Source: Halorubrum aethiopicum
Lineage (GTDB): Archaea > Halobacteriota > Halobacteria > Halobacteriales > Haloferacaceae
DNA: 64,000 nt
Reading direction: 5' to 3'
NCBI RefSeq assembly: GCF_001542905.1
Contig: NZ_LOAJ01000001.1
Location: 1,736,001 to 1,800,000, forward strand
The notes below the pieces were generated by a model. The model had not been told where the DNA came from and ran no database searches. It worked only from the letters and a program-made list of their open reading frames with translations. Positions 53,292 to 62,814 of the stretch are shown in pieces (position 1 is the stretch's first letter; each line of letters begins with the position of its first letter). A program made the position numbers and the translations under genes.

Positions 53292-54656
53292 ATGCCAGTC
53301 TTGGATAATCTCTCTGGGTTCGAGTTCGAGGACGTTATCGAGGACGTCTTCCGGAATCATGGCTACGAGAACGTTCGGCAGGCTGAACGGACGGCTGACG
53401 AGGGGCGCGACATCCTCATGGAAGAAGTCGTCGACGGAACTCGCCGGGCCATCGTTGTCGAGTGTAAGCATACGGGGACTGTCGGGCGACCGGTGGTGCA
53501 GAAGCTTCACTCGGCGATTGCGACCTTCGAGTTCGATGGGCCGAAACGTGGGATGGTGGTCACGACTGGTCGATTCACTAATCCGGCTATCGAGTATGCT
53601 CAGCGGCTCCAACGGAACGATGACCCGTACCCAATCGAGCTCGTTGACGGTGCAGATCTCCGTGAGATCGCTGACGAAATTGGGCTTGATCTCTACAACG
53701 GTCGGATCGAGATCCTGTGCGACGAAACGCTCCGGCCGTATGACCCAGCGACGTCAGTGACCGCACCCGTCAAAGAAGCATTCCAAGACATCGAAAACAT
53801 CCAGGCATCGAAGCTTCCCGCGCCGTATTCCACCGTCACGTTCCGACCAGTTGTCGCCGTGACAGCGGATACGAACGCGATCTTTGAAACGTCGGTTGGC
53901 GTGATCCACCGGATCAACGAACGGTCCCGGTTCGTCGTCCACGCCGAACGCGGACGCCCCCAAGCTGCGTCAGATGATGTTTCGACCCTCGTGTTGGAGA
54001 ACCTCCACGCGACTGTTGATCTCGACGCAGACCAGTTCGAGAGTTCGTTCGATACAGTTGAAGATCGGCGGTTCGGGCAAACCCAGACCGAATACAAAGA
54101 CTGGGCCGTTGACCGTCTCAAAGACCATCACACGACGACCGTCTCCTATACCGGTGACAACAACGTCACGTACACGAAAACGTGTGAACCGAATCGATCC
54201 GACATTTCGGTGCAGTCAATCGAACCGGTGTACCTCCCGCAGGTTCGGCACACGACGGACCTACAGGAGTACTCGTATCCGTACGAGTATTTCGCGGCAG
54301 GACCATCACGCGTAACGAGCGAAGACGGAATCCACCAGTGCGTCCACTGCGACACAACAGGCACCGACAGCACCTACACGTACTGTGCGAACTGCGGAAG
54401 TATCAACTGTGACTCGCACATCAAAACCGAGCGATTAGAGGACACACCGGTCTGTACCGGGTGCGCGGTGACCAAGCGCTTCGCGTTCAAAACGAAGTAC
54501 TTCTACGACGAGGCGAACCGAGACACGTTCCGCGAACAGTACGAAGCCATGCCATTCTACGAGAAAGCGATGGAAAACACGCCGCTCACCGTCGGCACAG
54601 TCGTTATCGTCGTACTCGTCTTGCTCGGAATACTCGTCAGCATCGGTGGCCTCTAA
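53292..54656 (+). CDS. Mrr-type restriction endonuclease with zinc ribbon and C-terminal membrane span
   Basis: The 454-residue product starts with an Mrr-type core: FEDVIEDVFRNHGYENV, then GRDILM (D40), VVECKH (E57, K59) and VVQKLHSAI, the expected PD-(D/E)XK layout. A middle strand-rich domain is unrecognised. Near residues 350-395 lie CVHCD, YCANCGSINC and CTGC zinc pairs, and the protein ends with one hydrophobic span (VGTVVIVVLVLLGILVSIGG). Mrr enzymes cut modified DNA; a membrane anchor would place it at the entry site of foreign DNA (inference). It lies 65 bases after the ATPase pseudogene. Confidence 0.8.
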   Translation: MPVLDNLSGFEFEDVIEDVFRNHGYENVRQAERTADEGRDILMEEVVDGTRRAIVVECKHTGTVGRPVVQKLHSAIATFEFDGPKRGMVVTTGRFTNPAIEYAQRLQRNDDPYPIELVDGADLREIADEIGLDLYNGRIEILCDETLRPYDPATSVTAPVKEAFQDIENIQASKLPAPYSTVTFRPVVAVTADTNAIFETSVGVIHRINERSRFVVHAERGRPQAASDDVSTLVLENLHATVDLDADQFESSFDTVEDRRFGQTQTEYKDWAVDRLKDHHTTTVSYTGDNNVTYTKTCEPNRSDISVQSIEPVYLPQVRHTTDLQEYSYPYEYFAAGPSRVTSEDGIHQCVHCDTTGTDSTYTYCANCGSINCDSHIKTERLEDTPVCTGCAVTKRFAFKTKYFYDEANRDTFREQYEAMPFYEKAMENTPLTVGTVVIVVLVLLGILVSIGGL

Positions 54657-54677
54657 CAGGTCCTCGTGACCGGTTCG

Positions 54678-55940
54678 CTACCGGTCCTCAAGTTCGTCGA
54701 TTGCGACCGACGCAGCGTGTCGTACCTCCTCGTTTGGATCAGTTTCTTCGATGTCTCGTAACCGGTCCAGTGCGTCTTCGGCTGCGAGGTAGCCGAGTGC
54801 CCAGCAGGCATTAGATCGGGCGTACGCGAAGTCCTCGTCTAATGCGTCGATCAACGGTTCGATTGCGGGTTTGACGGCATCCGGATCTGCTTTAGCGATT
54901 CGTGCAAGGATCGATGTCGCGTTGTACCGTGCCTTCTCATCAGCGTCGTCCAACAGCTCGATTGCCCGTGGGACCACCGGCTTGACCTGATCAGGGTATG
55001 CGTCAGCCAAGTCTGCTAACAGACCGGCTGCATTCGCGCGAAGTTTGTAGTGATCCGCGTCAAGTAATTCGATTGCCGTTGGGATCGTGTCTTCAGCGAC
55101 GTTGGGGTAGTCCTTCGAGAGTGTTCCGAGGATGGCGAGCGCACCGATCCGGTGTGATTCATCACTCTCGCCGAGGTACGCGGTGAGCTGTGGGGTGATC
55201 GGAACGACAGCGTCTGGATATGCTTCTGCGATGCGTTGAATCGCCGTGATCGCTGTTGCGTCAGCGGGCGTGCCATCTTGGAGGTGCGCCGCAAGTTTTG
55301 GTACCGCGTCAACGACAGCACCCGAATTCGACTCAGCAATCGCCGCAATGATCGACATTGCGTCATCAAGAACTTCGGGGTCAACGTTCGGAGTGAGAAA
55401 TGTAATAACTTCGTTACTAGCAGGGACTACCTCTTCGGGGTGCTCTTGAGCGATATACGAGAGTATCGTGAGTGCTTCAGCCTGTACAGCCGAATCTGAT
55501 GCCTGTAATTCACCCGTTAGTGTGGGCACAGCTGTGAGACCAGCAGTGGAATCCGTTTTTGTGAGTTGTGCGAGCCTGTACAGGGCCAATCGCTTCGGTT
55601 TCTCCTCGTCTGTTTGGATGGTATCAATCAACTCGTCGGTGTCGGGCGTGTCTACGTCTTCCGGAGAATTCTGAAGGTCGTCGTTGTCGTAGCTGTGACC
55701 GTACTGGTCGTACACGACATAATCTTCGAATTCGGTTGCTGGTGGGATTGTGATGTGGGAGAGTTTCAACTGGTGGCTGTGGAGCGTGAGTGCTTCCCCC
55801 AGCGGTCGCATCAGATCGATCTCGACGAGATTGTATCCGACGTCGGGATAGTGGGCTTCTCGCTCTTCGTGGCCACTTTCGAAACCGTCACTTGCACTGT
55901 CGTCGATTCCGTCATTCGGTGGATCTGTGTTATCGGTCAT
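54678..55940 (-). CDS. HEAT-repeat protein
   Basis: The 420-residue product has an acidic N-terminal region of about 110 residues, then some eight HEAT/PBS-type repeats of about 38 residues each (for example DADEKARYNATSILARIAKA and RSNACWALGYLAAEDALDRL). HEAT arrays mediate protein binding. It is convergent with the Mrr-type gene (21 bases between stops). No partner is evident from context. Confidence 0.85.
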   Translation of the reverse strand: MTDNTDPPNDGIDDSASDGFESGHEEREAHYPDVGYNLVEIDLMRPLGEALTLHSHQLKLSHITIPPATEFEDYVVYDQYGHSYDNDDLQNSPEDVDTPDTDELIDTIQTDEEKPKRLALYRLAQLTKTDSTAGLTAVPTLTGELQASDSAVQAEALTILSYIAQEHPEEVVPASNEVITFLTPNVDPEVLDDAMSIIAAIAESNSGAVVDAVPKLAAHLQDGTPADATAITAIQRIAEAYPDAVVPITPQLTAYLGESDESHRIGALAILGTLSKDYPNVAEDTIPTAIELLDADHYKLRANAAGLLADLADAYPDQVKPVVPRAIELLDDADEKARYNATSILARIAKADPDAVKPAIEPLIDALDEDFAYARSNACWALGYLAAEDALDRLRDIEETDPNEEVRHAASVAIDELEDR

Positions 55941-56112
55941 CCCTGTTGGAGTACTGCCGTGACGCTGACCCGCGGCCCAATATGGACTCCACTATGTATT
56001 TTCATCAACCGGATAGTTAATCCAGTGGGCTTCGAGTCATATTTTAGTTTCAACCTTGTCAAGGCGGAGTCCTCTTCCTCAAGAAGCAACGCAGCGACCA
56101 GCGGGAGCAAGT

Positions 56113-56427
56113 AGCGTTAACGAGAACGTCGCTCTCGTTAGCACATCAAACGACTGCGTAATTGCGAGTGGTGGTGTACGAACGGGATTGGACGTGGCAG
56201 AAGCGATTCCCCTGGGTGCCCACGCCGGTGGGTTGGCGAAGCTGTTTCTGAAACCAGCCACAGACGGGTCGGACGCTGTCGTCGAACGAATTGAGGACCT
56301 GATCGCCGAGCTACAGACAGCAATGTTCGTCACCGGTGCAGGCTCGATCGACGATCTCCAGCAGGTGGCATACGTGTTGCAAGGAGAAACACGCGAGTAC
56401 GTGGACCAACGAACCAGTGGCGAGTAG
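56113..56427 (+). pseudogene. 3' remnant of type 2 isopentenyl-diphosphate isomerase
   Basis: [20 protein letters not shown] followed by [28 protein letters not shown] and a tail of [12 protein letters not shown] is the C-terminal FMN-binding part of the type 2 isomerase (Fni/IDI-2), about 105 residues of a protein of about 350. The first about 20 codons of the open frame (from 56056) do not fit the family, so the gene is 5'-truncated. An IS6-type end lies about 120 bases downstream, which suggests mobile-element activity removed the rest. Confidence 0.75.
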
Positions 56428-56527
56428 TACCGTATTCCCTAGTTTCAGCAGGATACCTATAACAACACGGGGGAAAAGAGAGATCCGACTCCAATACGTG
56501 TCCACCTGTATTAACCGTGATCGGCCC

Positions 56528-56564
56528 GGAATATATCACTTTCTGAAGGTTTCAACAGAGCCTC
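56528..56564. mobile_element. IS6-type right-end relic
   Basis: GAATATATCACTT at 56531-56543 and GTTTCAACAGAGCC at 56551-56564 match the right end of the 28430-28829 element. No left end is found upstream in correct spacing. Confidence 0.65.
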
Positions 56565-56710
56565 TCGTATGAAACAGCCGGTCACTGAATTCTGCGGGTT
56601 GGTCACGGACTTTTCTACCATTACAACGGAAGGTTCCTTATGTGCTGCAAGATACAAAGCGCATACAGCGAATCAGATACGTAATTGGAGATAATATTCG
56701 TCGGTTGGTT

Positions 56711-56720
56711 TATATAATAT
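56711..56720 (+). promoter_or_regulatory. TATA box for the histidine kinase gene
   Basis: TATATAATAT is centred about 36 bases before the GTG start at 56752, which implies a leader of roughly ten bases. Confidence 0.6.
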
Positions 56721-56751
56721 GCTATTGTCACTCTCATAGCGGGACCGATTT

Positions 56752-58380
56752 GTGAGTTATCTCTATCTCGCACATCTGTCGGTGTTCACAGTCGCGGCCC
56801 TGCTCTGTCTCGGTAGTATTCCCCGAGCGCGGTCGATAAAGCACGACGAGACGCGCGAAGGATTCGTTGCGATATTGCTCACCTGCAGCCTCTGGGCCAT
56901 CGGATATTTGGGGTACTTTCTGCTACCGACTCCCGAGGTTAAGGTCGCGTCCTACATCTTCGGGTTGATCGCCGCCCTCGCGTGTGTCGGTGCATGGTTG
57001 TACTTCAGTGCGGCCTATACCGGGCGATCACCTCGCCAAGCGCCGTATCCCCACCTCATCATCGGTGGCTTCCTGGGTATCGTTTTAGTGAAAGTCACGA
57101 ACCCCATACATCAGCTGTATTTCACGACTACGTGGGTCACTGAGCCCTTCCCCCATCTTGCTCTTCACCAAGGGATCCTTCACTGGATCATCCTTGCCAT
57201 TTCCTACGTCGTCATCGGTATCTCCTTCTTCATATTGTTGGAACGATTCTACCACGCCGGAACAAGCGCACGCCCGTTGGTTGCACTCGTTGGCATCACC
57301 GCCCTTCCGATAGCCTTCAATATTTATGGTGTACTGGGATCGTCCCTGCTCCCAATCTGGTATGAGCCCTTCGGGGTGGCGATGTTCTCCGTTGGGACGC
57401 TGTTTGTGTATTTCGAGCGGTTTGAAGCCATTCAATTCGCCGGTGGTACTGACACCCCGACGATCTTCCTCGATCGAGATTGGACGATTCGAGACACCAA
57501 CCTGGCGGCAACAACCATGTTTCCAGAACTTGACGAGGGAATCGGGCAGTCCTTAGACGCCGTCCTCCCGATGGCCGCGGAGGCGGCCACTGATGGGGAT
57601 CCGAATCCGATACGCATCAATCACGAAGGTTCGCCCCGATATTATCACGTCTCCACGACATCGATTTCGACCGGTGAAGTCGTCACGGGTCGGGTGCTTA
57701 CGTTAACTGACGTGAGCGAACAGGAGCAGTACCGCCGTCGGTTGGAGCGACAAAATGAGCGCCTCGAACAGTTTGCCAGCATCGTCTCGCATGATCTCCG
57801 CAACCCGCTGAACGTTGCTGAAGGCTATCTGGAATTAGCCCGGGAGACTGGTGAGTCTGAGTCCTTAGACAAAGTGGCGAGGGCTCATGATCGGATGTTT
57901 GAACTCATCGAAGACTTGCTGGAGTTAGCGAAATCCGGGATGAATATCGGGGAAACCGAGACGGTGGAACTTGCCAATGTGGTCCACGATTGTTGGCAGA
58001 TGATCGCTTCAGCGGAGGCTACGTTAACGGTTCAGGAAGATTTGGTTATGAGCATAGAGGCCGATCGTGATCGTCTCAGGGAATTATTTGAGAACCTCTT
58101 TCGAAATGCCATCGAGCACGGGGGTTCCGACGTTGCGATCAAAGTCGGCACGTTACCGGAGAAGAGGGGATTCTATGTGGAAGACACTGGCCCAGGAATT
58201 CCGGAAGCGGACCACGAAAAAGTATTAGAACCGGGATATTCCACGGCAGAAGATGGAACCGGGTTTGGTCTGGCAATCGTGAAGGAGATCGTGGAAGCCC
58301 ATGGGTGGGAGATCCGCGTCACCGATGGCACTGACGGCGGTGCACGGTTTGAGATTTCTGGCGTGGAACCTGTTGAGTAA
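56752..58380 (+). CDS. 7TM-sensor histidine kinase
   Basis: The start is GTG. The 542-residue product has seven hydrophobic segments over about residues 1-220, matching the N-terminal 7TM region of archaeal histidine kinases. A PAS-like part follows (about 225-325), then the dimerisation helix SIVSHDLRNPLNVAEG with the phosphorylated H347, and a catalytic domain with NLFRNAIEHGG (N-box), EDTGPGIP (G1) and GTGFGLAIVKEI (G2). No response regulator gene is nearby. The gene lies between a truncated left IS6-type end at 56565 and a right end at 58510, so it may have been carried as passenger DNA. Confidence 0.88.
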   Translation: MSYLYLAHLSVFTVAALLCLGSIPRARSIKHDETREGFVAILLTCSLWAIGYLGYFLLPTPEVKVASYIFGLIAALACVGAWLYFSAAYTGRSPRQAPYPHLIIGGFLGIVLVKVTNPIHQLYFTTTWVTEPFPHLALHQGILHWIILAISYVVIGISFFILLERFYHAGTSARPLVALVGITALPIAFNIYGVLGSSLLPIWYEPFGVAMFSVGTLFVYFERFEAIQFAGGTDTPTIFLDRDWTIRDTNLAATTMFPELDEGIGQSLDAVLPMAAEAATDGDPNPIRINHEGSPRYYHVSTTSISTGEVVTGRVLTLTDVSEQEQYRRRLERQNERLEQFASIVSHDLRNPLNVAEGYLELARETGESESLDKVARAHDRMFELIEDLLELAKSGMNIGETETVELANVVHDCWQMIASAEATLTVQEDLVMSIEADRDRLRELFENLFRNAIEHGGSDVAIKVGTLPEKRGFYVEDTGPGIPEADHEKVLEPGYSTAEDGTGFGLAIVKEIVEAHGWEIRVTDGTDGGARFEISGVEPVE

Positions 58381-58473
58381 ATCCTCTGTATTTTCCACGC
58401 GGTTTCTCACACGAGTTTGGTAGGTCGGGACCTCACCTCGATATGTGAGTCACCCGTACTGAGAGATTTCGGA

Positions 58474-58510
58474 TGCAAAAATATCAACTGCAGAGGATTT
58501 CAACAGAGCC
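58474..58510. mobile_element. IS6-type right-end relic
   Basis: ATATCAACTGCAGAG and ATTTCAACAGAGCC ending at 58510 match the right ends at 28829 and 56564. Confidence 0.65.
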
Positions 58511-58602
58511 AGATGGGTTTGATTAACTGCTAAATTGGTAGCATTTTCATACCGGCTATGGTCAATACAGGCTATTACTGGGCGTAGTCTATGATCTAAC
58601 TC

Positions 58603-58630
58603 CCTCAGTCACCGCGTAACTTGACTGAGG
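58603..58630. promoter_or_regulatory. 9-bp inverted repeat upstream of mre11
   Basis: CCTCAGTCA at 58603-58611 and TGACTGAGG at 58622-58630 are perfect inverted copies with a ten-base spacer, 34 bases before the TATA box. The position suits a regulator-binding site. A transcript-end hairpin is the alternative, though no T-run follows. Confidence 0.5.
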
Positions 58631-58663
58631 TACATATTTTACTTTCACCACGCTGAGTGTAGG

Positions 58664-58670
58664 TTTATAA
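58664..58670 (+). promoter_or_regulatory. TATA box for the mre11-rad50-nurA operon
   Basis: TTTATAA is centred about 27 bases before the GTG at 58694, which implies a leaderless transcript and supports that start. Confidence 0.65.
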
Positions 58671-58693
58671 CCCCTCCGAGAAGTGATGTATGT

Positions 58694-60094
58694 GTGACTC
58701 GATTCCTCCATTTGGCGGATATTCATCTCGGTCGGCAGCAGTACGGCGTGTCGCAACGGGCGACTGACGCGAAACTCTCGTTCCAGCACGCGCTGTCGCA
58801 AGTTTCGGCCGAGGATGCCGATGCGGTGTTGCTCCCGGGCGACTTGTTCGACAGTCGGGACGTGCGGCCGGAGACTCTCGCATCGGTTGAAGACGTTCTC
58901 GCGGATGTTGAGGTCCCGGTGATCGTGAGTCCGGGGAATCACGATCAGAATATGAGTCGCCGACGGAACCTGACGTGGCTACAGTACCTAAACAACAAGG
59001 GGCTTATCACGTTGCTGTCGGCTGATTTCGCCGATGACCGTGCGTCGTTTGCTCCGACTGACGTGGAGTCTCCACGGAACGGTGGTGGCGGGTACGTCGA
59101 TCTGGAGACGGATGAGGGAACGGTTCGTGTGTTCGGCGTGCAGTACCGCGGCGCGTATATGGAACGACAGATCTCGGCGGTCGTGGACGGGATCGAAGCC
59201 GTGAACGCGTCCGAGGGTGAGCCGGCGGCGACGGTCGTGTTAGCGCACTTCGGTGTCGATGACGCGGTGCCTGACCTGGGTGCGACGGTGTCCGTCGCGT
59301 CGTTAACGCCGTTGATGGACGCGGTGGACTACGTGGCGCTCGGGCACATTCACAAGCGGTACGAGGTGGAGAACGTGTATAACCCGGGGAGTTTGGAAGC
59401 ATTCTCGATCCAAGAGGGGCGGTGGGACGACGCACACGGGTACTACGTGGTGGATGCGGCTGATTGGTCTGCAGACCACCGTGCTTCGAAGCGACGGCCG
59501 TACGTGACGGTCGAGTTCGACGTGTCGGGGTACCGGACGTTCGATGACCTCCGCACCGCGTTCGAGGACGCGGTGCGTGACGAGCAAGGGATGGTCGAAC
59601 GCGTGTGTAGTAACGCCGAGTTCCAGGCGGGTGACGGGTCGCGTCGTGATCCGATCGTGAACCTGCGGTTGACTGGGACGCTGTTGCTCGATCACGTCGC
59701 GTTCGACGTCGATGCGTTACGTGATATCGCGGGAGAGACGCTGGAGGCGTTGTATGTCCAGCCGACGGATAACACGGAGCGGAAAGCGATTCAGGAACTG
59801 CTCGGCGATATTGAGCGTGACGAGGCGTTCGCGGCAGATGGGACGGTGAACACGGACGCGTTACAGGAAGGCGTGTTCACAACGCTTGCTGAGGAGTCGC
59901 GGTACAGTGCTGCCGCAGATGACGTCGCAGCGACGCTGGACGAGCTTGAAGGGCTTGTCACTGAGGATAACGCTGATGTCGGTGAAGCGGCGTCGTACTT
60001 GCGAGAGCGGCGCCGGGAGTTGTTCCCGGATGGCGTCGGCGAGCCAGAGGGGACGGATGAGGCGGCCGCCGTTAATGGGGGTGAGGCGGAGTGA
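58694..60094 (+). CDS. mre11: Mre11-type DNA double-strand break nuclease
   Basis: The start is GTG with a TATA box about 27 bases before. The 466-residue product has the phosphoesterase motifs LADIHLG, PGDLFDS, PGNHDQN, LAHFGVDD and ALGHIHKR over the first 230 residues, then a capping domain. The C-terminal 80 residues are helical and acidic and would bind the Rad50 coiled-coil base. With Rad50 it forms the end-processing complex. Its stop overlaps the rad50 start by four bases. The mre11-rad50-nurA order without an adjacent herA is a compact variant of the archaeal end-resection operon. Confidence 0.93.
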   Translation: MTRFLHLADIHLGRQQYGVSQRATDAKLSFQHALSQVSAEDADAVLLPGDLFDSRDVRPETLASVEDVLADVEVPVIVSPGNHDQNMSRRRNLTWLQYLNNKGLITLLSADFADDRASFAPTDVESPRNGGGGYVDLETDEGTVRVFGVQYRGAYMERQISAVVDGIEAVNASEGEPAATVVLAHFGVDDAVPDLGATVSVASLTPLMDAVDYVALGHIHKRYEVENVYNPGSLEAFSIQEGRWDDAHGYYVVDAADWSADHRASKRRPYVTVEFDVSGYRTFDDLRTAFEDAVRDEQGMVERVCSNAEFQAGDGSRRDPIVNLRLTGTLLLDHVAFDVDALRDIAGETLEALYVQPTDNTERKAIQELLGDIERDEAFAADGTVNTDALQEGVFTTLAEESRYSAAADDVAATLDELEGLVTEDNADVGEAASYLRERRRELFPDGVGEPEGTDEAAAVNGGEAE

Positions 60095-62814
60095 CGGTCG
60101 TTATTGAGTCGGTGACGTTAGTGGATTTCAAGAGTTACGCGGACCGGACGACGATCGAGCTCGGCGACGGTGTCACGGCGATCGTCGGGGAGAACGGGTC
60201 GGGGAAAAGCACGGTGCAGGAAGCGGTCGGGTTCGCGTTATTCGACACGCACCCGTTCGACAACCAGGACCGGCTCGTGCGGGACGGTGAAGCGTCCGGG
60301 CACGTCGAAGTGACGTTTCGGGTCGTTGAGACGGGTGAGGTGTACACGGTGCGGCGCTGGGCCGGCCGGTATAAGTTCGATGTGCTTGATGCGGACGGGG
60401 ATGCGCTCGGACTGGACACCGGGTCGGCGATCAAAGAGTGGGTGGCGGAGAAACTCGGCGTGGACGATGCGGACGATTTATCGGAAGTGTGGGAGCGGAG
60501 CGTCGGGGTGCCGCAGACGAGTTTCCTCGCTGATTTCACGCAAAGTGAGACGGACCGGGTGGACACGTTCGACCCGTTGTTCGATATCGAGCGGTACCGT
60601 GAGGCGTACAAGTCGTTGAGCGGCCTGGAAAGCAATTTCGACGAGGAAATCAGCGCGAAAAACGAGGAGGTCAGCGAACTCCGCGGCGAGTTGAATGACT
60701 TGCCGGACGTCGAATCAGAAGTCGAAGAATTGGAGGACGAGTTACGAGGGTACGAGGCCCAAATTGCGGCGATAGAACACCGTGTGACGGTGCTACAGGC
60801 GGAATACGCGGCGCTTGAGGAAGTCGAGGCTGCGCTTGATGAGAAGCGGGGAGAGTTGGAATCGCTTGAGGACACGGAGATTCCCGCAGCAGACCGGCAA
60901 CTCGAACAGGCCGAAGAAGCGCTGGCGGACGCCGAGGCCGCGGTCGAGACGCTGTCCAATGTCGAAGATGAGTACGAGGCGCACCGCGAGGCAGAGAGCG
61001 AGCGTGAACAGTTGGAAGAGGAAATCGCCGAGCGCGATGAGTTAGTCGGTGAGCGCGACGAGATCAAAAGCGAAATTGAACAGAAGCAGACCAAAGCTGA
61101 GCAGAAAGAGGAGGCAGTTGAGACGGCGGAGAAAGCGAAACAGCGGCTCGAAGAACTCGAATCAGACGTCGAGGAGTACCGAGAGTTAGAGACGGAGGTC
61201 GCGGACCTTGAGGACGACGCAGAGAGGATCGCTGAGATTGATTCGGAGATCGGCGAGCACGAAGCCGAGATCTCGGCACTCGAAGACGCAATTGAGGAAC
61301 TCGAAGACCAGATCGAGGCTGCTGAGGCGCAACGTGACGAGGCCGAGAAACTCGAAACTCTGCGCGAAGAGCGCCGTGAGTTGTCTGTCGAACGAGAGTC
61401 GCTACAAAAGGGGGTGAAAGAGTTAGAAGCGCAAAACCAGGAGTTAAGGGAAATCGACGTGGATGAAGCGTCGGACGTGCCGTGTCCGACGTGCGATCGA
61501 CCGATCACGGCGGACCACCGCGATTCGGTGATCGAGCAGAACACAGAGCGGATCGAGGAAATCGAGTCGTCGGAACTCCCGCGGATCAACTCGCGGCTCA
61601 GCGAACTCGCCGACGAGATCGATGACGCCGAAGCCGCAGCCGATGCGGTGGCGGAAATCCCTGAACACGAATCCGAGATTGACGATTTGAGTGAGGAAAT
61701 CGGTGACCTCGAATTGACAATCGAGGAGTTACAGAGCGAGCAGTCCGAGCTCGAAGCCCGCACCGAAGACCTTCCTGAGAAGCAGCGTCGCCTCGAAGCA
61801 CTCGATGGTGTTGAAGAGGACTACACGGCAGCGGAGACACGGTACGAAGATAACAAGTCCGCTGAATCAGAGGTAGAGTCGATTCAGGAGCGTATCGGGG
61901 AGTTAGAGGCTGAAGTCGCGGAGCTCGATGAGGAGATCGCGTCGTACGGTGACCTTGATTCGGAGCTTGACGCGGTAAAAGAGACGCTAGAGGAGACGAA
62001 GGAAGGGTATGAAACGTACATCGCTCACGAGGAAGAGGCGAGTAAACGTGACGAGCGAGAAGAGGCGGTAGAGGAAGCGCGGTCCGAATTAGCAGACCTC
62101 CGATCTGAAGCGGAGGGAGTCAGAGAAGAAATCAGCGAGTTGGAATCGAAGTTCGACGAGGAACGGTTCGAGGCCTTGGATACCGATATTGAATCGTTTG
62201 AGGCGGAGAAAAATCAGCTCACAGGCAAGCGAGAGACCGTTGAAGGGAATCTGAGTGACGCCCGGAGCGAACTGGACGACCTGTACGAAAAACAGTCCGA
62301 AAAGGAAGCACTCGAAGCGGAGATTACTGAGCTAGAACGTGACAAGCGGTTCGCCGGGTGGTCGCGGAACACGTTACAGCAAGGGGCGGCGGATCTGCGT
62401 GACCTGATGACGACGGATATTGGGCATCGCGCGAACGAGGTGTTTCAGCAGCTCCGCGGGAATCCGACGGAGACGCTGGTGTGGGATAAGACGTACAACC
62501 TCCGTGTCCGCGTGAAAGGGCAGGACAAGCCGTTCGATTCGCTGTCCGGCGGGGAGAAAATGGCGGCAGCGCTCGCTGTCCGCTTGGCGATTCTTGAGCG
62601 ACTTGCGAGCGTCGGGATGGCGTTCTTAGATGAGCCGACGGCGAATCTGGATACGGAAAAGAAGCAGAACCTCGTGAATCAGTTGGAGTCGCTTGAGGGG
62701 CTCGGACAGTTGACCGTAGTGAGTCACGACCGGACGTTCGAGGCGATGACAGAACGCGCAGTCGTGCTTGAAAAAGATGAGACTGATGAGGTTACGCGAG
62801 TGGTGTCTCAGTAA
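60091..62814 (+). CDS. rad50: Rad50-type SMC-like ATPase
   Basis: The 907-residue product has Walker A GENGSGKS near residue 34, two long coiled-coil arms, a zinc hook CPTC (C465 and C468) between them, and at the C-terminus the signature LSGGEKMAAALAV and Walker B AFLDEPTANLD. Length is usual for archaeal Rad50. GTG start at 60091 overlaps the mre11 stop; its TAA overlaps the next ATG by one base. The regular Ser-rich frame seen on the opposite strand is a by-product of the coiled-coil codons. Confidence 0.95.
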   Translation: MTVVIESVTLVDFKSYADRTTIELGDGVTAIVGENGSGKSTVQEAVGFALFDTHPFDNQDRLVRDGEASGHVEVTFRVVETGEVYTVRRWAGRYKFDVLDADGDALGLDTGSAIKEWVAEKLGVDDADDLSEVWERSVGVPQTSFLADFTQSETDRVDTFDPLFDIERYREAYKSLSGLESNFDEEISAKNEEVSELRGELNDLPDVESEVEELEDELRGYEAQIAAIEHRVTVLQAEYAALEEVEAALDEKRGELESLEDTEIPAADRQLEQAEEALADAEAAVETLSNVEDEYEAHREAESEREQLEEEIAERDELVGERDEIKSEIEQKQTKAEQKEEAVETAEKAKQRLEELESDVEEYRELETEVADLEDDAERIAEIDSEIGEHEAEISALEDAIEELEDQIEAAEAQRDEAEKLETLREERRELSVERESLQKGVKELEAQNQELREIDVDEASDVPCPTCDRPITADHRDSVIEQNTERIEEIESSELPRINSRLSELADEIDDAEAAADAVAEIPEHESEIDDLSEEIGDLELTIEELQSEQSELEARTEDLPEKQRRLEALDGVEEDYTAAETRYEDNKSAESEVESIQERIGELEAEVAELDEEIASYGDLDSELDAVKETLEETKEGYETYIAHEEEASKRDEREEAVEEARSELADLRSEAEGVREEISELESKFDEERFEALDTDIESFEAEKNQLTGKRETVEGNLSDARSELDDLYEKQSEKEALEAEITELERDKRFAGWSRNTLQQGAADLRDLMTTDIGHRANEVFQQLRGNPTETLVWDKTYNLRVRVKGQDKPFDSLSGGEKMAAALAVRLAILERLASVGMAFLDEPTANLDTEKKQNLVNQLESLEGLGQLTVVSHDRTFEAMTERAVVLEKDETDEVTRVVSQ

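Larger units (their letters stand above)
56428..56751. other. Intergenic region with IS6-type relics and a promoter
   Basis: It holds the right-end relic (56528-56564), a truncated left-end sequence that starts at once after it (56565-56605, sharing TGAAACAGCCGGTC with the element at 28430), and the TATA box of the histidine kinase gene. No coding region is seen. Confidence 0.6.
58381..58693. other. Intergenic region upstream of mre11
   Basis: It contains an IS6-type right-end relic finishing at 58510, a 9-bp inverted repeat at 58603-58630 and the mre11 TATA box at 58664-58670. I see no gene in it. Confidence 0.6.

Noticed and set aside
60135-61763. 542-codon Ser-rich frame on the minus strand
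   Set aside because: It is the antisense of the Rad50 coiled coil; its composition follows from the Glu-rich codons opposite.
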